Shown here one piece after another: positions 24,197 through 32,488 of a stretch of 64,000 nucleotides of DNA. Every line of letters starts with the position of its first letter. Within the stretch, counting starts at the first letter, position 1. Position numbers and translations under genes: made by a program. This DNA is from Endosaccharibacter trunci (lineage in GTDB: Bacteria > Pseudomonadota > Alphaproteobacteria > Acetobacterales > Acetobacteraceae). Below the pieces are notes generated by a model that had not been told where the DNA came from, ran no database searches, and saw only the letters and a program-made list of their open reading frames with translations. Location of the stretch: NCBI GenBank assembly GCA_024515975.1, contig JAMSKV010000006.1, positions 145,383 through 209,382 of the forward strand, given 5' to 3'.

Positions 24197-25552
24197 TCAG
24201 GCCGCAGGGCGGATGGCGCCGGGGACCGGTAGGGCGAGGTCGTCGCCGGACGGCGCCGGCAGACGGCCGTGCAAGGCCGCGTCGAGCTGGTCGCGGTCAA
24301 GCACGCCTTCCCAGCGCGCGACCACGATGGTGGCGACCGCATTGCCGATGAAGTTGGTGAGCGAGCGGCACTCGCTCATGAACCGGTCCACGCCCAGGAT
24401 CAGGGCGATGCCGGCCACGGGGATGGTGGGCATGATCGACAGGGTCGCGGCGAGGGTGATGAACCCCGCCCCCGTGACGCCGGCGGCGCCTTTGGACGAC
24501 ACCATCGCCATGGCCAGAAGCAGAAGCTGCTGGCCCAGGCCGAGATGGATGCCGTAGGCCTGCGCGATGAACAAGGCGGCCAGCGTTATGTAGATGTTGG
24601 TGCCGTCGAGATTGAACGAATAGCCGGTGGGCACGACCAGGCCGACCACCGATTTCGGGCAGCCGGCCCGTTCCATCTTCTCCAGCAGGCTCGGCAAGGC
24701 GCTTTCGGACGACGACGTGCCCAGCACCAGCAGCAATTCGGCCTTCAGATAGGCGATCAGCCGCAGGATGGAGAAGCCGCACAGCCGGGCGACGGTGCCC
24801 AGCACCACCAGCACGAACAGCAGGGAGGTCAGATAGAAGGTGCCGACCAGGGCAGCGAGATTGGCCAGCGTGCCCACGCCGTACTTGCCGATGGTGAAAG
24901 CCATGGCGCCGAACGCGCCGATCGGCGCCGCCTTCATCAGGATGCCGACGATGCGAAAGGCGATCGCCGACACGTCCTCGATCAAACCCAGCACGCGTTC
25001 CCCGCGCTGCCCGGCGAGTGCCAGGGCCACCCCGGTCAGGATCGCCACGAAGAGCGCCTGCAGGATGTTGCCCGAGGTGAAGGCGGACACGAAGGTATCG
25101 GGGATGATGCCGAGCAGGAAGCCGGTGACGGTGGTCTCGTGCGCGCGTTCGGCATATTGCGCTGCCACCCCGCCGCCATGGGTGCTGGCCGGATCGACGT
25201 GCATGCCGCTGCCGGGCTGAAGCCCATTGGCGACGACGAGGCCGACGATCAGCGCGAGCGTGGAGAAGAACAGGAAATACGCGAAGGTCTTGCCGGCGAC
25301 GCGGGCGGTGGCCCGCAGGTCGCGCATGCCGGCGATCCCGGAGACGATGGTCAGAAAGATCACCGGCGGGATGATCATCTTCACCAGGCGGATGAACCCG
25401 TCGCCGAGCGGCTTCAGCGCCTCGCCCGTGTGCGGCCAGACATGGCCGATCACCACGCCGGCGACGATCGCCACCAGCACCTGGGTGTAGAGATGCGCGT
25501 ACCAGGGGCGCCTGGCGTGCGGGGCGGCCGCATGGGCTGGCTGTATCATCAT
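24197..25552 (-). CDS. dctA: C4-dicarboxylate transporter DctA (DAACS family)
   Basis: This is an inner-membrane Na+/H+-coupled carrier for succinate, fumarate, malate and related acids. The protein of about 451 residues shows DAACS features: the first helix [38 protein letters not shown], the serine-rich re-entrant loop [13 protein letters not shown], and [19 protein letters not shown]. The ATG at 25552 is preferred because GCGAGGA lies upstream; a start at 25600 would add 16 residues. It is divergent from dctB and followed by a porin. The aromatic acids or alpha-ketoglutarate sometimes moved by relatives cannot be excluded. Confidence 0.9.
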   Translation of the reverse strand: MMIQPAHAAAPHARRPWYAHLYTQVLVAIVAGVVIGHVWPHTGEALKPLGDGFIRLVKMIIPPVIFLTIVSGIAGMRDLRATARVAGKTFAYFLFFSTLALIVGLVVANGLQPGSGMHVDPASTHGGGVAAQYAERAHETTVTGFLLGIIPDTFVSAFTSGNILQALFVAILTGVALALAGQRGERVLGLIEDVSAIAFRIVGILMKAAPIGAFGAMAFTIGKYGVGTLANLAALVGTFYLTSLLFVLVVLGTVARLCGFSILRLIAYLKAELLLVLGTSSSESALPSLLEKMERAGCPKSVVGLVVPTGYSFNLDGTNIYITLAALFIAQAYGIHLGLGQQLLLLAMAMVSSKGAAGVTGAGFITLAATLSIMPTIPVAGIALILGVDRFMSECRSLTNFIGNAVATIVVARWEGVLDRDQLDAALHGRLPAPSGDDLALPVPGAIRPAA

Positions 25553-25777
25553 GCTCGGGTTCCTCGCGATATCGCGCGCCTTGTGCCGGCGCGTCTTCAT
25601 CAGCGTGCAGTTTCAACCCTTCCGCGATGCGGCCTCGCTTTTTCGGTGTGCAGCGCGAAAAACAAAGCCGTAACAATAGATTACTGCGTTTCTCTGCCGT
25701 CTCTCGTCCCGAAAACGGCACACGTCACAACGGGCCCGTGTGCTGGTTTCGGCACAGCGACGTGCTAGGATTCGCCG

Positions 25778-27505
25778 GTGCGTATCGCCTCCGCTCCGAT
25801 CCGGCCGGTGCTTCTGCTGCTCGCGGCCCTGGTCTGCGCCGGGCTGGCGTCCCTGGCGGCGGGCGCGCTGGTAGAGCGTGCCGCCATTCGCGGCCTGCTC
25901 GGCCAGGCCCGCTCGGATGCCGAATTGCGGGCCGCGCTGCTGAACAGCGAGATCGCCCGCTTCCGTTTGCTGCCTTTGGCGCTGGCCGACGATCGAGACA
26001 TCCTGGCCGGATTGTCTGGCGATGCCGCAGACCGCGCGGCGCTGAACCGCAAGCTGGCCGGCCTCGCCGTCACCACCGGCGCCGCGGTGATCTACGTGGT
26101 CGGGCGCGATGGCATCGCGGTCGCGGCCAGCAACTGGGCGCAGCCGGACAGCTTCGTCGGACGCGACTACCGGTTCCGCCGCTATTTCCGGCGGGCGATC
26201 TCGCAGGGCGAGGATGACCAGTTCGCCCGCGGCACGGTGAGCCGCAATCCCGGCCTGTATCTCGCGCGACGCAACGAAGCCGGCGGCGTGACGGTGGTGA
26301 AGGTCGAGTTCTACCGCCTTGAAGCCGAATGGGCTCGCGCCGGTGGCATCACCTTCGTCGAGAATCCGGACGGGGTGGTGCTGGTGAGCAGCCGGGCGGA
26401 TTGGCGGTTCGGCCTGTCGCGTCCGCTGTCGCGGGCGCGTGCCGACGCATTCAGCGAAGAAGCGAGCATCGCGCCCACGCTTCTGAAAGCGCTGCCGGTT
26501 CGGGCGGGCAGGCAGGACGGCCGCGTTTCGGTGGATGGGCGCGCCTTCGTGTCCGCCTCGGTGAGCACCGGCGAGCCGGGCTGGCGGCTGAGCCTGCTGC
26601 TGCCCGTCGGCGCGGGGCCGAAGGACGCGGCGCGCGGGGCGATGGCGGTGACGGCGCTCGCTGTTCTGTTGGCCGCGTCGCTGCTCTGGGCGATGGGGGC
26701 GCGGCGACGGCGTGTGCGGCGGCAAACGGCCGAGCTGGAGCGGGCGGTGGCGTCGCGCACGGCGGAGCTGACGCGGGAGATGGAGGAGCGCCGGGAGATC
26801 GAGGCGCGCGCGGCCGATCTGCGCGAGCGTTTGCGCCAGGCCAACCGTCTGGCGTCGCTGGGCCAGGTGACGGCCAGCGTGGCGCACGAGACCGCGCAGC
26901 CGGTGGCGGCCATCCGAACCTATTCCGAGACCAGCGAGATGCTGCTGGATCGCGGCGACCTGGATACGGTGCGGGGCAATCTCCAGGCGATCCGGCGTCT
27001 GGCCGATCGCGTGGGGGCGGTGACCACGGAGCTGCGCGGCTTCGCACGGCGGGCGACCGGGCAACTCCGGCCCGTGGCGCTGAGCGAGGTGATCGACGGC
27101 GCCTTGCTGATCCTGCGCGAACAGCTCAACGCGATCCGGCTGGAACGGCCTGTGGTAGACCCGGCTCTGCGCGTGATCGGCGGCCGCGTGCGTCTGGAAC
27201 AGGTGCTGGTGAACCTGTTGCAGAATGCGATCGAGGCGCTGGCCGGGCGGCCGGATGCGCGTGTCGATCTGGTTGTCGCGGCGGAGGGCGAAACGGTGCG
27301 TCTGATGGTGTCGGATAACGGGCCGGGCATTCCCCCGGCGGTGGCGGATCGTTTGTTCACCCCGTTCATGACCACGCGCGACAATGGGCTGGGGCTCGGC
27401 CTGGTGATCGCGCAGGACATCATGAGCGATCTGGGCGGCTCTCTGCGCCTGCTGGAGCGTACTGAAGGCGCGGCGTTCGAGATCACGATGCGGGCGGCGT
27501 CGTGA
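25778..27505 (+). CDS. dctB: DctB-type sensor histidine kinase
   Basis: This 575-residue membrane sensor detects C4-dicarboxylates in the periplasm. A first transmembrane helix (residues 8-30) and a second (about 288-308, MAVTALAVLLAASLLWAMG) bracket a double-PDC sensing domain containing the GRDGIAVAASNW and GRDYRFRRYFRRA segments of DctB. A coiled coil leads to the phosphorylation box LGQVTASVAHETAQPVAAIRTY and an ATPase domain (NLLQNAIEAL, DNGPGIP, GLGLGLVI). The start is GTG at 25778 with AGGA upstream. The usual HEINQP motif is HETAQP here. Its stop overlaps the start of dctD (GTGA). Confidence 0.88.
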   Translation: MRIASAPIRPVLLLLAALVCAGLASLAAGALVERAAIRGLLGQARSDAELRAALLNSEIARFRLLPLALADDRDILAGLSGDAADRAALNRKLAGLAVTTGAAVIYVVGRDGIAVAASNWAQPDSFVGRDYRFRRYFRRAISQGEDDQFARGTVSRNPGLYLARRNEAGGVTVVKVEFYRLEAEWARAGGITFVENPDGVVLVSSRADWRFGLSRPLSRARADAFSEEASIAPTLLKALPVRAGRQDGRVSVDGRAFVSASVSTGEPGWRLSLLLPVGAGPKDAARGAMAVTALAVLLAASLLWAMGARRRRVRRQTAELERAVASRTAELTREMEERREIEARAADLRERLRQANRLASLGQVTASVAHETAQPVAAIRTYSETSEMLLDRGDLDTVRGNLQAIRRLADRVGAVTTELRGFARRATGQLRPVALSEVIDGALLILREQLNAIRLERPVVDPALRVIGGRVRLEQVLVNLLQNAIEALAGRPDARVDLVVAAEGETVRLMVSDNGPGIPPAVADRLFTPFMTTRDNGLGLGLVIAQDIMSDLGGSLRLLERTEGAAFEITMRAAS

Positions 27506-28782
27506 GTGCCGCTGCCGGCACCGTTCTGCTGGTCGATGACGACGCGGATGCGCGCGAGGCGACGCGGCAATTGCTGATGCTGGGCGGGTTCTCCGTGCGC
27601 GCCCTGGCCGATCCGATCGAGGCGTCGCGCCTGTTGGGGCCGGAATTCCCGGGCGTTCTGGTGACGGATGTGCGGATGCCGCGTTTGTCGGGGATCGACC
27701 TGTTCGACCAGGTCCGGGCCCGCGATCCGGAACTGCCTGTGATCCTGATCACAGGCCATGGCGACGTGCCGATGGCGGTGGATGCGCTGAAGCGCGGGGC
27801 CTGGGATTTCCTGTCCAAGCCGTTCGACGGCGACGCGCTTCGGGCCAGCGTGGCGCGGGCATCCGCGGCGCGGACCCTGGTGCTGGAGAACCGGGCGCTG
27901 CGCGAGGATGCGGAGCGCAGCGCCGTGGGCGGGCTGATCGGCGATTCCGCGCCGATCCGGGCGTTGCGGGCAAGGTTGCCCGTCCTGGCGGAAGCCGATC
28001 TCGATCTGCTGATCGAGGGCGGGGACGGCACCGGCAAGACCATGCTGGCGCGAGCGATCCATCGCAGCAGCCGGCGCGCCCGGCATCGTCTGACCGTGGT
28101 CGATTGCGCCACCGCCTCCGCGCCGGAGATCCTGCCGTCCCTGTTCGCGCGTGGCGGCACGATCTCGCGCACCCATCGCGGCACGCTGCTTCTGGCCGGG
28201 CTGCATCGCGCCTCGGACGCGCTGCAGGACCGGCTGGCGCTTCTGGCCGAAACGCGATCCGTGGGCGCGGATGCGCGCGAACCGGAAACGCTCGATCTGC
28301 GCATGATCGCCACCGTTCTGGAAACCGATCGCGGGCGCGTGCGGCCGGATCTGTTTCACCGCCTGGGCGGGATGCCGCTGCGGATGCCGCCCCTGAGCGA
28401 ACGGCGCGAGGATATTCCGCTGTTGTTCGCGTTTCTGGTGGCACGGGCCGCCGAGGGCCTGCGCCAGCCTGCTCCGCCTCTGCGCGATCTGCCCTATACG
28501 CTGGCCGGGCGGGACTGGCCGGGCAATGTGCGCGAGCTGGCGAACTATGCCGAGCGTTTCTGTCTGGGCCTGGCCGACGCGGCGGAAAACGCCGCGGGCG
28601 GCGCGCTTCTGCTGGGCGACCGGATGGATGCGTTCGAGCGCACCCTGATCGAGGACGCGGTGCGCGCCGCCGACGGCGATGTGAGCCGGGCCGTGGTGGC
28701 GCTGGGGATCCCGCGCAAGACGTTCTACTACCGGGTCAAACGGTTGGGGCTCGATCTGTCGAGCCTGCGCGGGCGGCGGTGA
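27502..28782 (+). CDS. dctD: DctD-type response regulator with degenerate AAA+ domain
   Basis: This 426-residue protein has a receiver domain (VLLVDDDAD, phospho-Asp in LVTDVRMP, Lys in FLSKPFD), a central NtrC-type AAA+ domain and a Fis-type helix-turn-helix (GDVSRAVVALGIPRKTFYYRVKRLGL, split: SRAVVALGIPRKTFYYRVK). The Walker A loop GGDGTGKTMLA is intact. However, the sigma-54 contact motif GAFTGA and its surroundings are missing; FARGGTISRTHRGTLLLAG stands where GAFTGA through GGTLFLDE should be, so the Walker B acid pair is also lost. It is therefore unlikely to hydrolyse ATP or activate sigma-54 in the normal way. It may act as a phosphorylation-controlled DNA-binding protein. It is co-translated with dctB. 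Confidence 0.82.
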   Translation: MSAAAGTVLLVDDDADAREATRQLLMLGGFSVRALADPIEASRLLGPEFPGVLVTDVRMPRLSGIDLFDQVRARDPELPVILITGHGDVPMAVDALKRGAWDFLSKPFDGDALRASVARASAARTLVLENRALREDAERSAVGGLIGDSAPIRALRARLPVLAEADLDLLIEGGDGTGKTMLARAIHRSSRRARHRLTVVDCATASAPEILPSLFARGGTISRTHRGTLLLAGLHRASDALQDRLALLAETRSVGADAREPETLDLRMIATVLETDRGRVRPDLFHRLGGMPLRMPPLSERREDIPLLFAFLVARAAEGLRQPAPPLRDLPYTLAGRDWPGNVRELANYAERFCLGLADAAENAAGGALLLGDRMDAFERTLIEDAVRAADGDVSRAVVALGIPRKTFYYRVKRLGLDLSSLRGRR

Positions 28783-28924
28783 TGGATCAAAAGCGTGCCG
28801 TCAGCGCCTCATTGGCACCCTACTGTAGTTTCGAAGGTGCCGAACTTGTCGCTGTCTCTCGGGGTATGGTTGCCTAAAGGCAGGTCGGAAGCTCCCCATG
28901 CTGGGCCTTTACCATCCCGGTTAG

Positions 28925-29510
28925 AGACGACACACGCCCAGTCTCGTGTTCCGATGGATTGAATTCGGTCTGGGTCGTTGATGATGAAGCGCCGGGCGCT
29001 TTGGCGGGCGTCGAGGATATGTTCGTAGCTGTCCCGGACTTGTGTGCAGAGCTTGTTCTGCCGCAGCTAGGCCCAGACGTTCTCCAAGGGATTCAACTCG
29101 GGTGAGTAAGGCGTCAGGGACAACAGGGTGATGTTGTCGGGGACGAGGAGCCTCTTGCCGCCTTGATGCCAGCCGGCGCCGTCGCAGACGGAGACGGCAT
29201 GGGCGCCCGGTTCGACCTCGGCGCTGATCTCCTGAAGATGCAGGTTCATGGCTTTGGCGTTGGCGTAGGGCATGATCATGACGGCGCCGGTGGCTCTGGC
29301 GAGGCAGATGGCGCCGAAGATGTGGGTGGAGATATGGCGGTTGTCGCGACCCATGCGCGACTGCGAGCCGACCGGCGCCCAGATGTAGGCGTGGCCGCCC
29401 TTTTGGCCTACGCCGGCTTCGTCCTGGAACCAGATCTCGAGCGGGTGGCCGGCCGCCGTCTGGGGGAGCGCGGCTCTGACCAGATCGGCGAAGGAAGGTG
29501 GCTCACGAGG
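28925..29510 (-). pseudogene. Broken IS630-family transposase
   Basis: Reading the minus strand from about 29505 gives AAGHPLEIWFQDEAGVGQK, FGAICLARATGAVMIMPYAN, DGAGWHQGGKRLLVP and YSPELNPLENVWA, the DDE catalytic half of an IS630-type transposase. After VWA the frame meets TAG (rc of CTA near 29068), where intact relatives have a Tyr codon (TAT or TAC). Translation would otherwise continue as LRQNKLCTQVRDSYEHILD to RDWACVV. The N-terminal helix-turn-helix half is missing or unrecognisable beyond 29510, and no terminal repeats are visible. It is a dead remnant. Confidence 0.8.
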
Positions 29511-29661
29511 ACACCCGTCATCAGCCTCGCCACCGGCCTGAAACGTCTCGGCGCCGGCGGGGCGGTCTTCGGAGCGTCCGGTTCAGCGCAACGCGGGAGA
29601 AGGCGGGGGCGGCATCATAGCAGCTTAGGAAGACGAAGTCGGAACGGGACGACCGGTCGGC

Positions 29662-30861
29662 TCAAGCAACGGCGCGTGGGCCGGGGCGAAAGGCATGGCG
29701 GCGGTCGGCGAGCACCACCGCGAGGGCGACAGCGACGAAGGCGCCGGCGGCTGGGGCGAGGGCAACTCCGCCCCAGCGGTCGAGCAGTGCGCCGCCGAGC
29801 AAGCCCCCGGCGGCGATGGCGGTGTTCCAGGTCGTGGTGATCATGGCGTTGGCGAGATCGACACCGTCGCCCGCCGCATCTCCCGCCGCGGTCTGCAGTT
29901 GCGTCGCCGCGCCGCCGAAGGACAGGCCCCAAAGCAGGACGGCAAACACGATGGCGGCGGGATGGGCGGGCAGCAGCGCCAGCACGATCGCGACGAGTGC
30001 GAAGCCGGCAAGGCTGGCGAGGGCGAGGCGGCGCAACGCGTGGTCGATCAGCAGGCCGGTCAGCCAGATGCCGGCGAGCGCAGAGATACCGAAGCCCAGC
30101 AGCAGAAGGTCGAGGTATCTTTGCAGATCGGAAGGTGCCGCCAACGGTGCCACGTAGGTGTAGAGGATGTTGTGTGCCGTCATCCAGGCGAGGATGACCA
30201 GCAACACCGGCCGGATGCCGGGGGTGCGGAATACGCGCGCCAACGAAGGCCGCCCGGCCGCCGCCTGCCCTGGAAAATCTGGTACTGCGGCCGATACCCA
30301 CAGGATCAACAGCACGGTGGTTGCGGACATGGCGCCGAACGCGGCGCGCCAGCCGATCGCGTTGCCCAGGAAGGTGCCGATCGGCACGCCGATTGAGAGG
30401 GCCACCGGGGTGCCGGCCATGGCGACTGCCAGCGCCCGCCCCTGCAGACGCTCGCTCACCAGGCGCCGGGCGTAGCCGGCCAGCAGGCCCCAGGCCAACC
30501 CGGCGGCGACGCCGGCGCCGAAGCGCGCGACAAGGGCCAGACGGTAGTCCGCGCATAGCGCCGTGCCAGCGTTGCACAGCAGAAAGCCGCCGATCGCCGC
30601 AAGCAAAGTCGGGCGGCGGCGGAAGCCCTGCGTCCAGGTGACAAGGGGGATCGCCGCGAGGAGGGAGCCTGCAGCGTAGGCGGTGACGAGTTGCCCGGCC
30701 AGGGGCTGGGATACGTGCAGTCCTGCGGCGATGCGGGGCAGCAGTCCTGCCGGCAGCGTTTCGGTCAGGATCGCAGTGAATCCTGTCATTGCCAGCGCCA
30801 ACAGCGCGGAGAGCGGCAGGACGTCCCGCTGGGCGGTGGCTCGTTGATGCGACGTCGTCAT
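29662..30861 (-). CDS. MFS efflux transporter (DHA1/AraJ-like)
   Basis: This 399-residue inner-membrane transporter has 12 predicted helices. It resembles AraJ/YdhP drug-type exporters (ALAMTGFTAILTETLPAGLLP in helix 1; split: TETLPAGLLPRIAAGL). The loop after helix 2 (TWTQGFRRRPTLL) is motif A and AGTPVALSIGVPIGTFLG is the motif C antiporter signature. I prefer the ATG at 30861; a possible promoter (TTGACA around 30919, 17-base spacer, GATGTT) would make the upstream ATG at 30894 too early. It is divergent from a tetR gene that very likely controls it. The pair lies between two broken transposases, suggesting transfer. Confidence 0.82.
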   Translation of the reverse strand: MTTSHQRATAQRDVLPLSALLALAMTGFTAILTETLPAGLLPRIAAGLHVSQPLAGQLVTAYAAGSLLAAIPLVTWTQGFRRRPTLLAAIGGFLLCNAGTALCADYRLALVARFGAGVAAGLAWGLLAGYARRLVSERLQGRALAVAMAGTPVALSIGVPIGTFLGNAIGWRAAFGAMSATTVLLILWVSAAVPDFPGQAAAGRPSLARVFRTPGIRPVLLVILAWMTAHNILYTYVAPLAAPSDLQRYLDLLLLGFGISALAGIWLTGLLIDHALRRLALASLAGFALVAIVLALLPAHPAAIVFAVLLWGLSFGGAATQLQTAAGDAAGDGVDLANAMITTTWNTAIAAGGLLGGALLDRWGGVALAPAAGAFVAVALAVVLADRRHAFRPGPRAVA

Positions 30862-30960
30862 TCCGTCAATTCCGGATCGTTCGATCCAGAACATCAGAGT
30901 GACGAGTCAGCTTGTCAACGACTTATGGACTGACCATTCTAGATTCGGAGGGTAAACGTC

Positions 30961-31605
30961 ATGGTGCGAACCGGCAGACCACGCGGCTTCGACCGGGATG
31001 AGGCGGTGCAGGAGGCGATGCTCCTGTTCTGGGAGCACGGCTTCGAGGGTACCTCGCTCGATCGGCTGCGTCGGGCCATGGGCGGTATCTCGTCGGCGAG
31101 CTTCTACGCGGCGTTTAGCTCGAAGCAGTCGCTCTATCGCGAGGCGCTGCAGCGCTACCTCTCTTCCCACGGACAGGTCATGGCGGCACTGCGCGATCCG
31201 GCCCTGTCGCCACGCCGCCGGATCGAGCAGGCGCTGCGCGGCTCGGCCGCCATGCAGACGGAGGCCGGCCATCCGGGCGGCTGCATGGTGGCGCTATCGG
31301 CGACGATCGGTTCTGGGGAGGACGCGGAGGCGCGCGCACTGACAGAAGCGGAGCGAGCGTCGAACCGCCAGGCAATTGCCGCATGCGTCCGCGAAGCCGT
31401 GGAATCCGGCGAACTTGATGCCGATATCGACGTGACTGGTCTCTCGACCCTGTTAGAGGGCCTATTGATTGGGTTGTCGATCCAGGCCCGCGACGGCGTG
31501 CCGGCAACGGCCATCGACGCGGCGGTGACGGCAGCGCTGTCGGCTTGGGACAGCCACCGTCGCCCGGGCATACAACCATCGCCGAAGAGGAAACGCGGCG
31601 GCTAA
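30961..31605 (+). CDS. TetR-family transcriptional regulator
   Basis: This 214-residue repressor has an N-terminal helix-turn-helix (GRPRGFDRDEAVQEAMLLFW to GISSASFYAAFSSKQSLY, residues 5-50), close to the AcrR/YxaF type, and a helical ligand domain with GHPGGCMVALSAT. It is divergent from the MFS efflux gene; the 99-base gap contains ATGG-ACTGA-CCAT near the tetR start, a possible operator. The SD GGAGGG is strong. The C-terminal tail PSPKRKRGG is basic and unusual. The ligand is unknown but is probably the substrate of the exporter. Confidence 0.88.
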   Translation: MVRTGRPRGFDRDEAVQEAMLLFWEHGFEGTSLDRLRRAMGGISSASFYAAFSSKQSLYREALQRYLSSHGQVMAALRDPALSPRRRIEQALRGSAAMQTEAGHPGGCMVALSATIGSGEDAEARALTEAERASNRQAIAACVREAVESGELDADIDVTGLSTLLEGLLIGLSIQARDGVPATAIDAAVTAALSAWDSHRRPGIQPSPKRKRGG

Positions 31606-31721
31606 ACAGAACCGCCACCTGCGACGTGCTGAAGTGCGAGACAACGTCCGAGGAAATATTTAACCTCGTATTGTGCGAAATATTGGCACGATTGCCGCCA
31701 AGGATAGTGGCGAGGCTGAGG

Positions 31722-32418
31722 CTACGGAAGCGACAGTGTCTCAGAAGCAGACGGCCCCATCTCCACGAGAGCCGATCCTAGTGGGATGTTAGCCCGTTTG
31801 GCGAGGATGCGCATTCTGGCTGCGAGTGATCGTTCGTTGAGGCGCCAGACGCATTCGGCGAGAAAGAGCGGGAAGTGCTGGCGCGGGATGCCATTGTATT
31901 GACGCAGGTGTCGCCTGGCCTGGCTCCGGAAGTTCTCGATGCCGTTGATGGGGTTGCGCGCTTCTACGAAGCGCTCGGTGTGATTGATGCGCCGGTGGTG
32001 GAGTTTCGAGATGTCGAGTTTGTTATAGGCTTGCCAGGAGTCGCTGTAGACGATCGATTGCGTTTGAACTCTCTCGCGTATGATCGGCAGGAGTGTCGAT
32101 GATCCGGCGTCGGGGATCATGATGGCGTGGACGCGGCCTTGGCGTTTGAGACGGCCGAAGACCGCGACCTTCCCCGCCGCGTCCTCGCCTGCCCTTGCGG
32201 GGACCGCCGAGATAGATCTCGCCGACCACGACGGTGTTGTCGGCGGCTTCTTCAGCGCTGATCTCGCGCAGCTTGCGATGGAACAGGGCGCGGTGGTGCG
32301 ATCGACACCGACCGGATCGGCCGCCGTGCGGGCGGGCGTGCCCACGACGAGGTGTTCCAGAAGCCCGTTCCGTATGGTCGCAGGCAAGCGGCTTCGGCGA
32401 CGGACTTTCATGACGCAT
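31722..32418 (-). pseudogene. Frameshifted IS1595-family (ISXO2-like) transposase
   Basis: The minus strand encodes an IS1595/ISXO2-like transposase in pieces. One frame gives VRRRSRLPATIRNGLLEHL and PARTAADPVGVDRTT, a second frame continues FHRKLREISAEEAADNTVVVGEIYLGG, and the first frame resumes at AAGKVAVFGRLKRQGRVHA through SIVYSDSWQAYNKLD, NGIENFRSQARRHLRQYNGI and FPLFLAECVWRLNE. Intact relatives have a DESY(F/I)GG motif where VVGEIYLGG stands, so the first catalytic Asp appears deleted as well. With two frameshifts and a lost catalytic residue the element is inactive. No clear terminal repeats were found. Confidence 0.8.
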
Positions 32419-32462
32419 TCCAGACCCCTCTGCGCTTACCTATGCCAGCTCCAGTCTCTCTG

Positions 32463-32485
32463 CTTCTTTTCTTCAGAAAAAGAAG
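32463..32485 (-). terminator. Stem-loop after the POT transporter gene
   Basis: CTTCTTTTCT and AGAAAAAGAAG form a near-perfect A/T-rich stem (one bulge) four bases past the POT transporter stop. A similar CTTCTTTTCC/GGGAAGAAG hairpin follows the flavin oxidoreductase gene at 46433. Confidence 0.5.
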
Positions 32486-32488
32486 ACC

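Noticed and set aside
25553..25640. Sigma-54 promoter before dctA (GGCAC and GC with ten bases between)
   Set aside because: The -12 half lacks TTGC, GG-N10-GC pairs are common in GC-rich DNA, and DctD has lost its sigma-54 contact motif.
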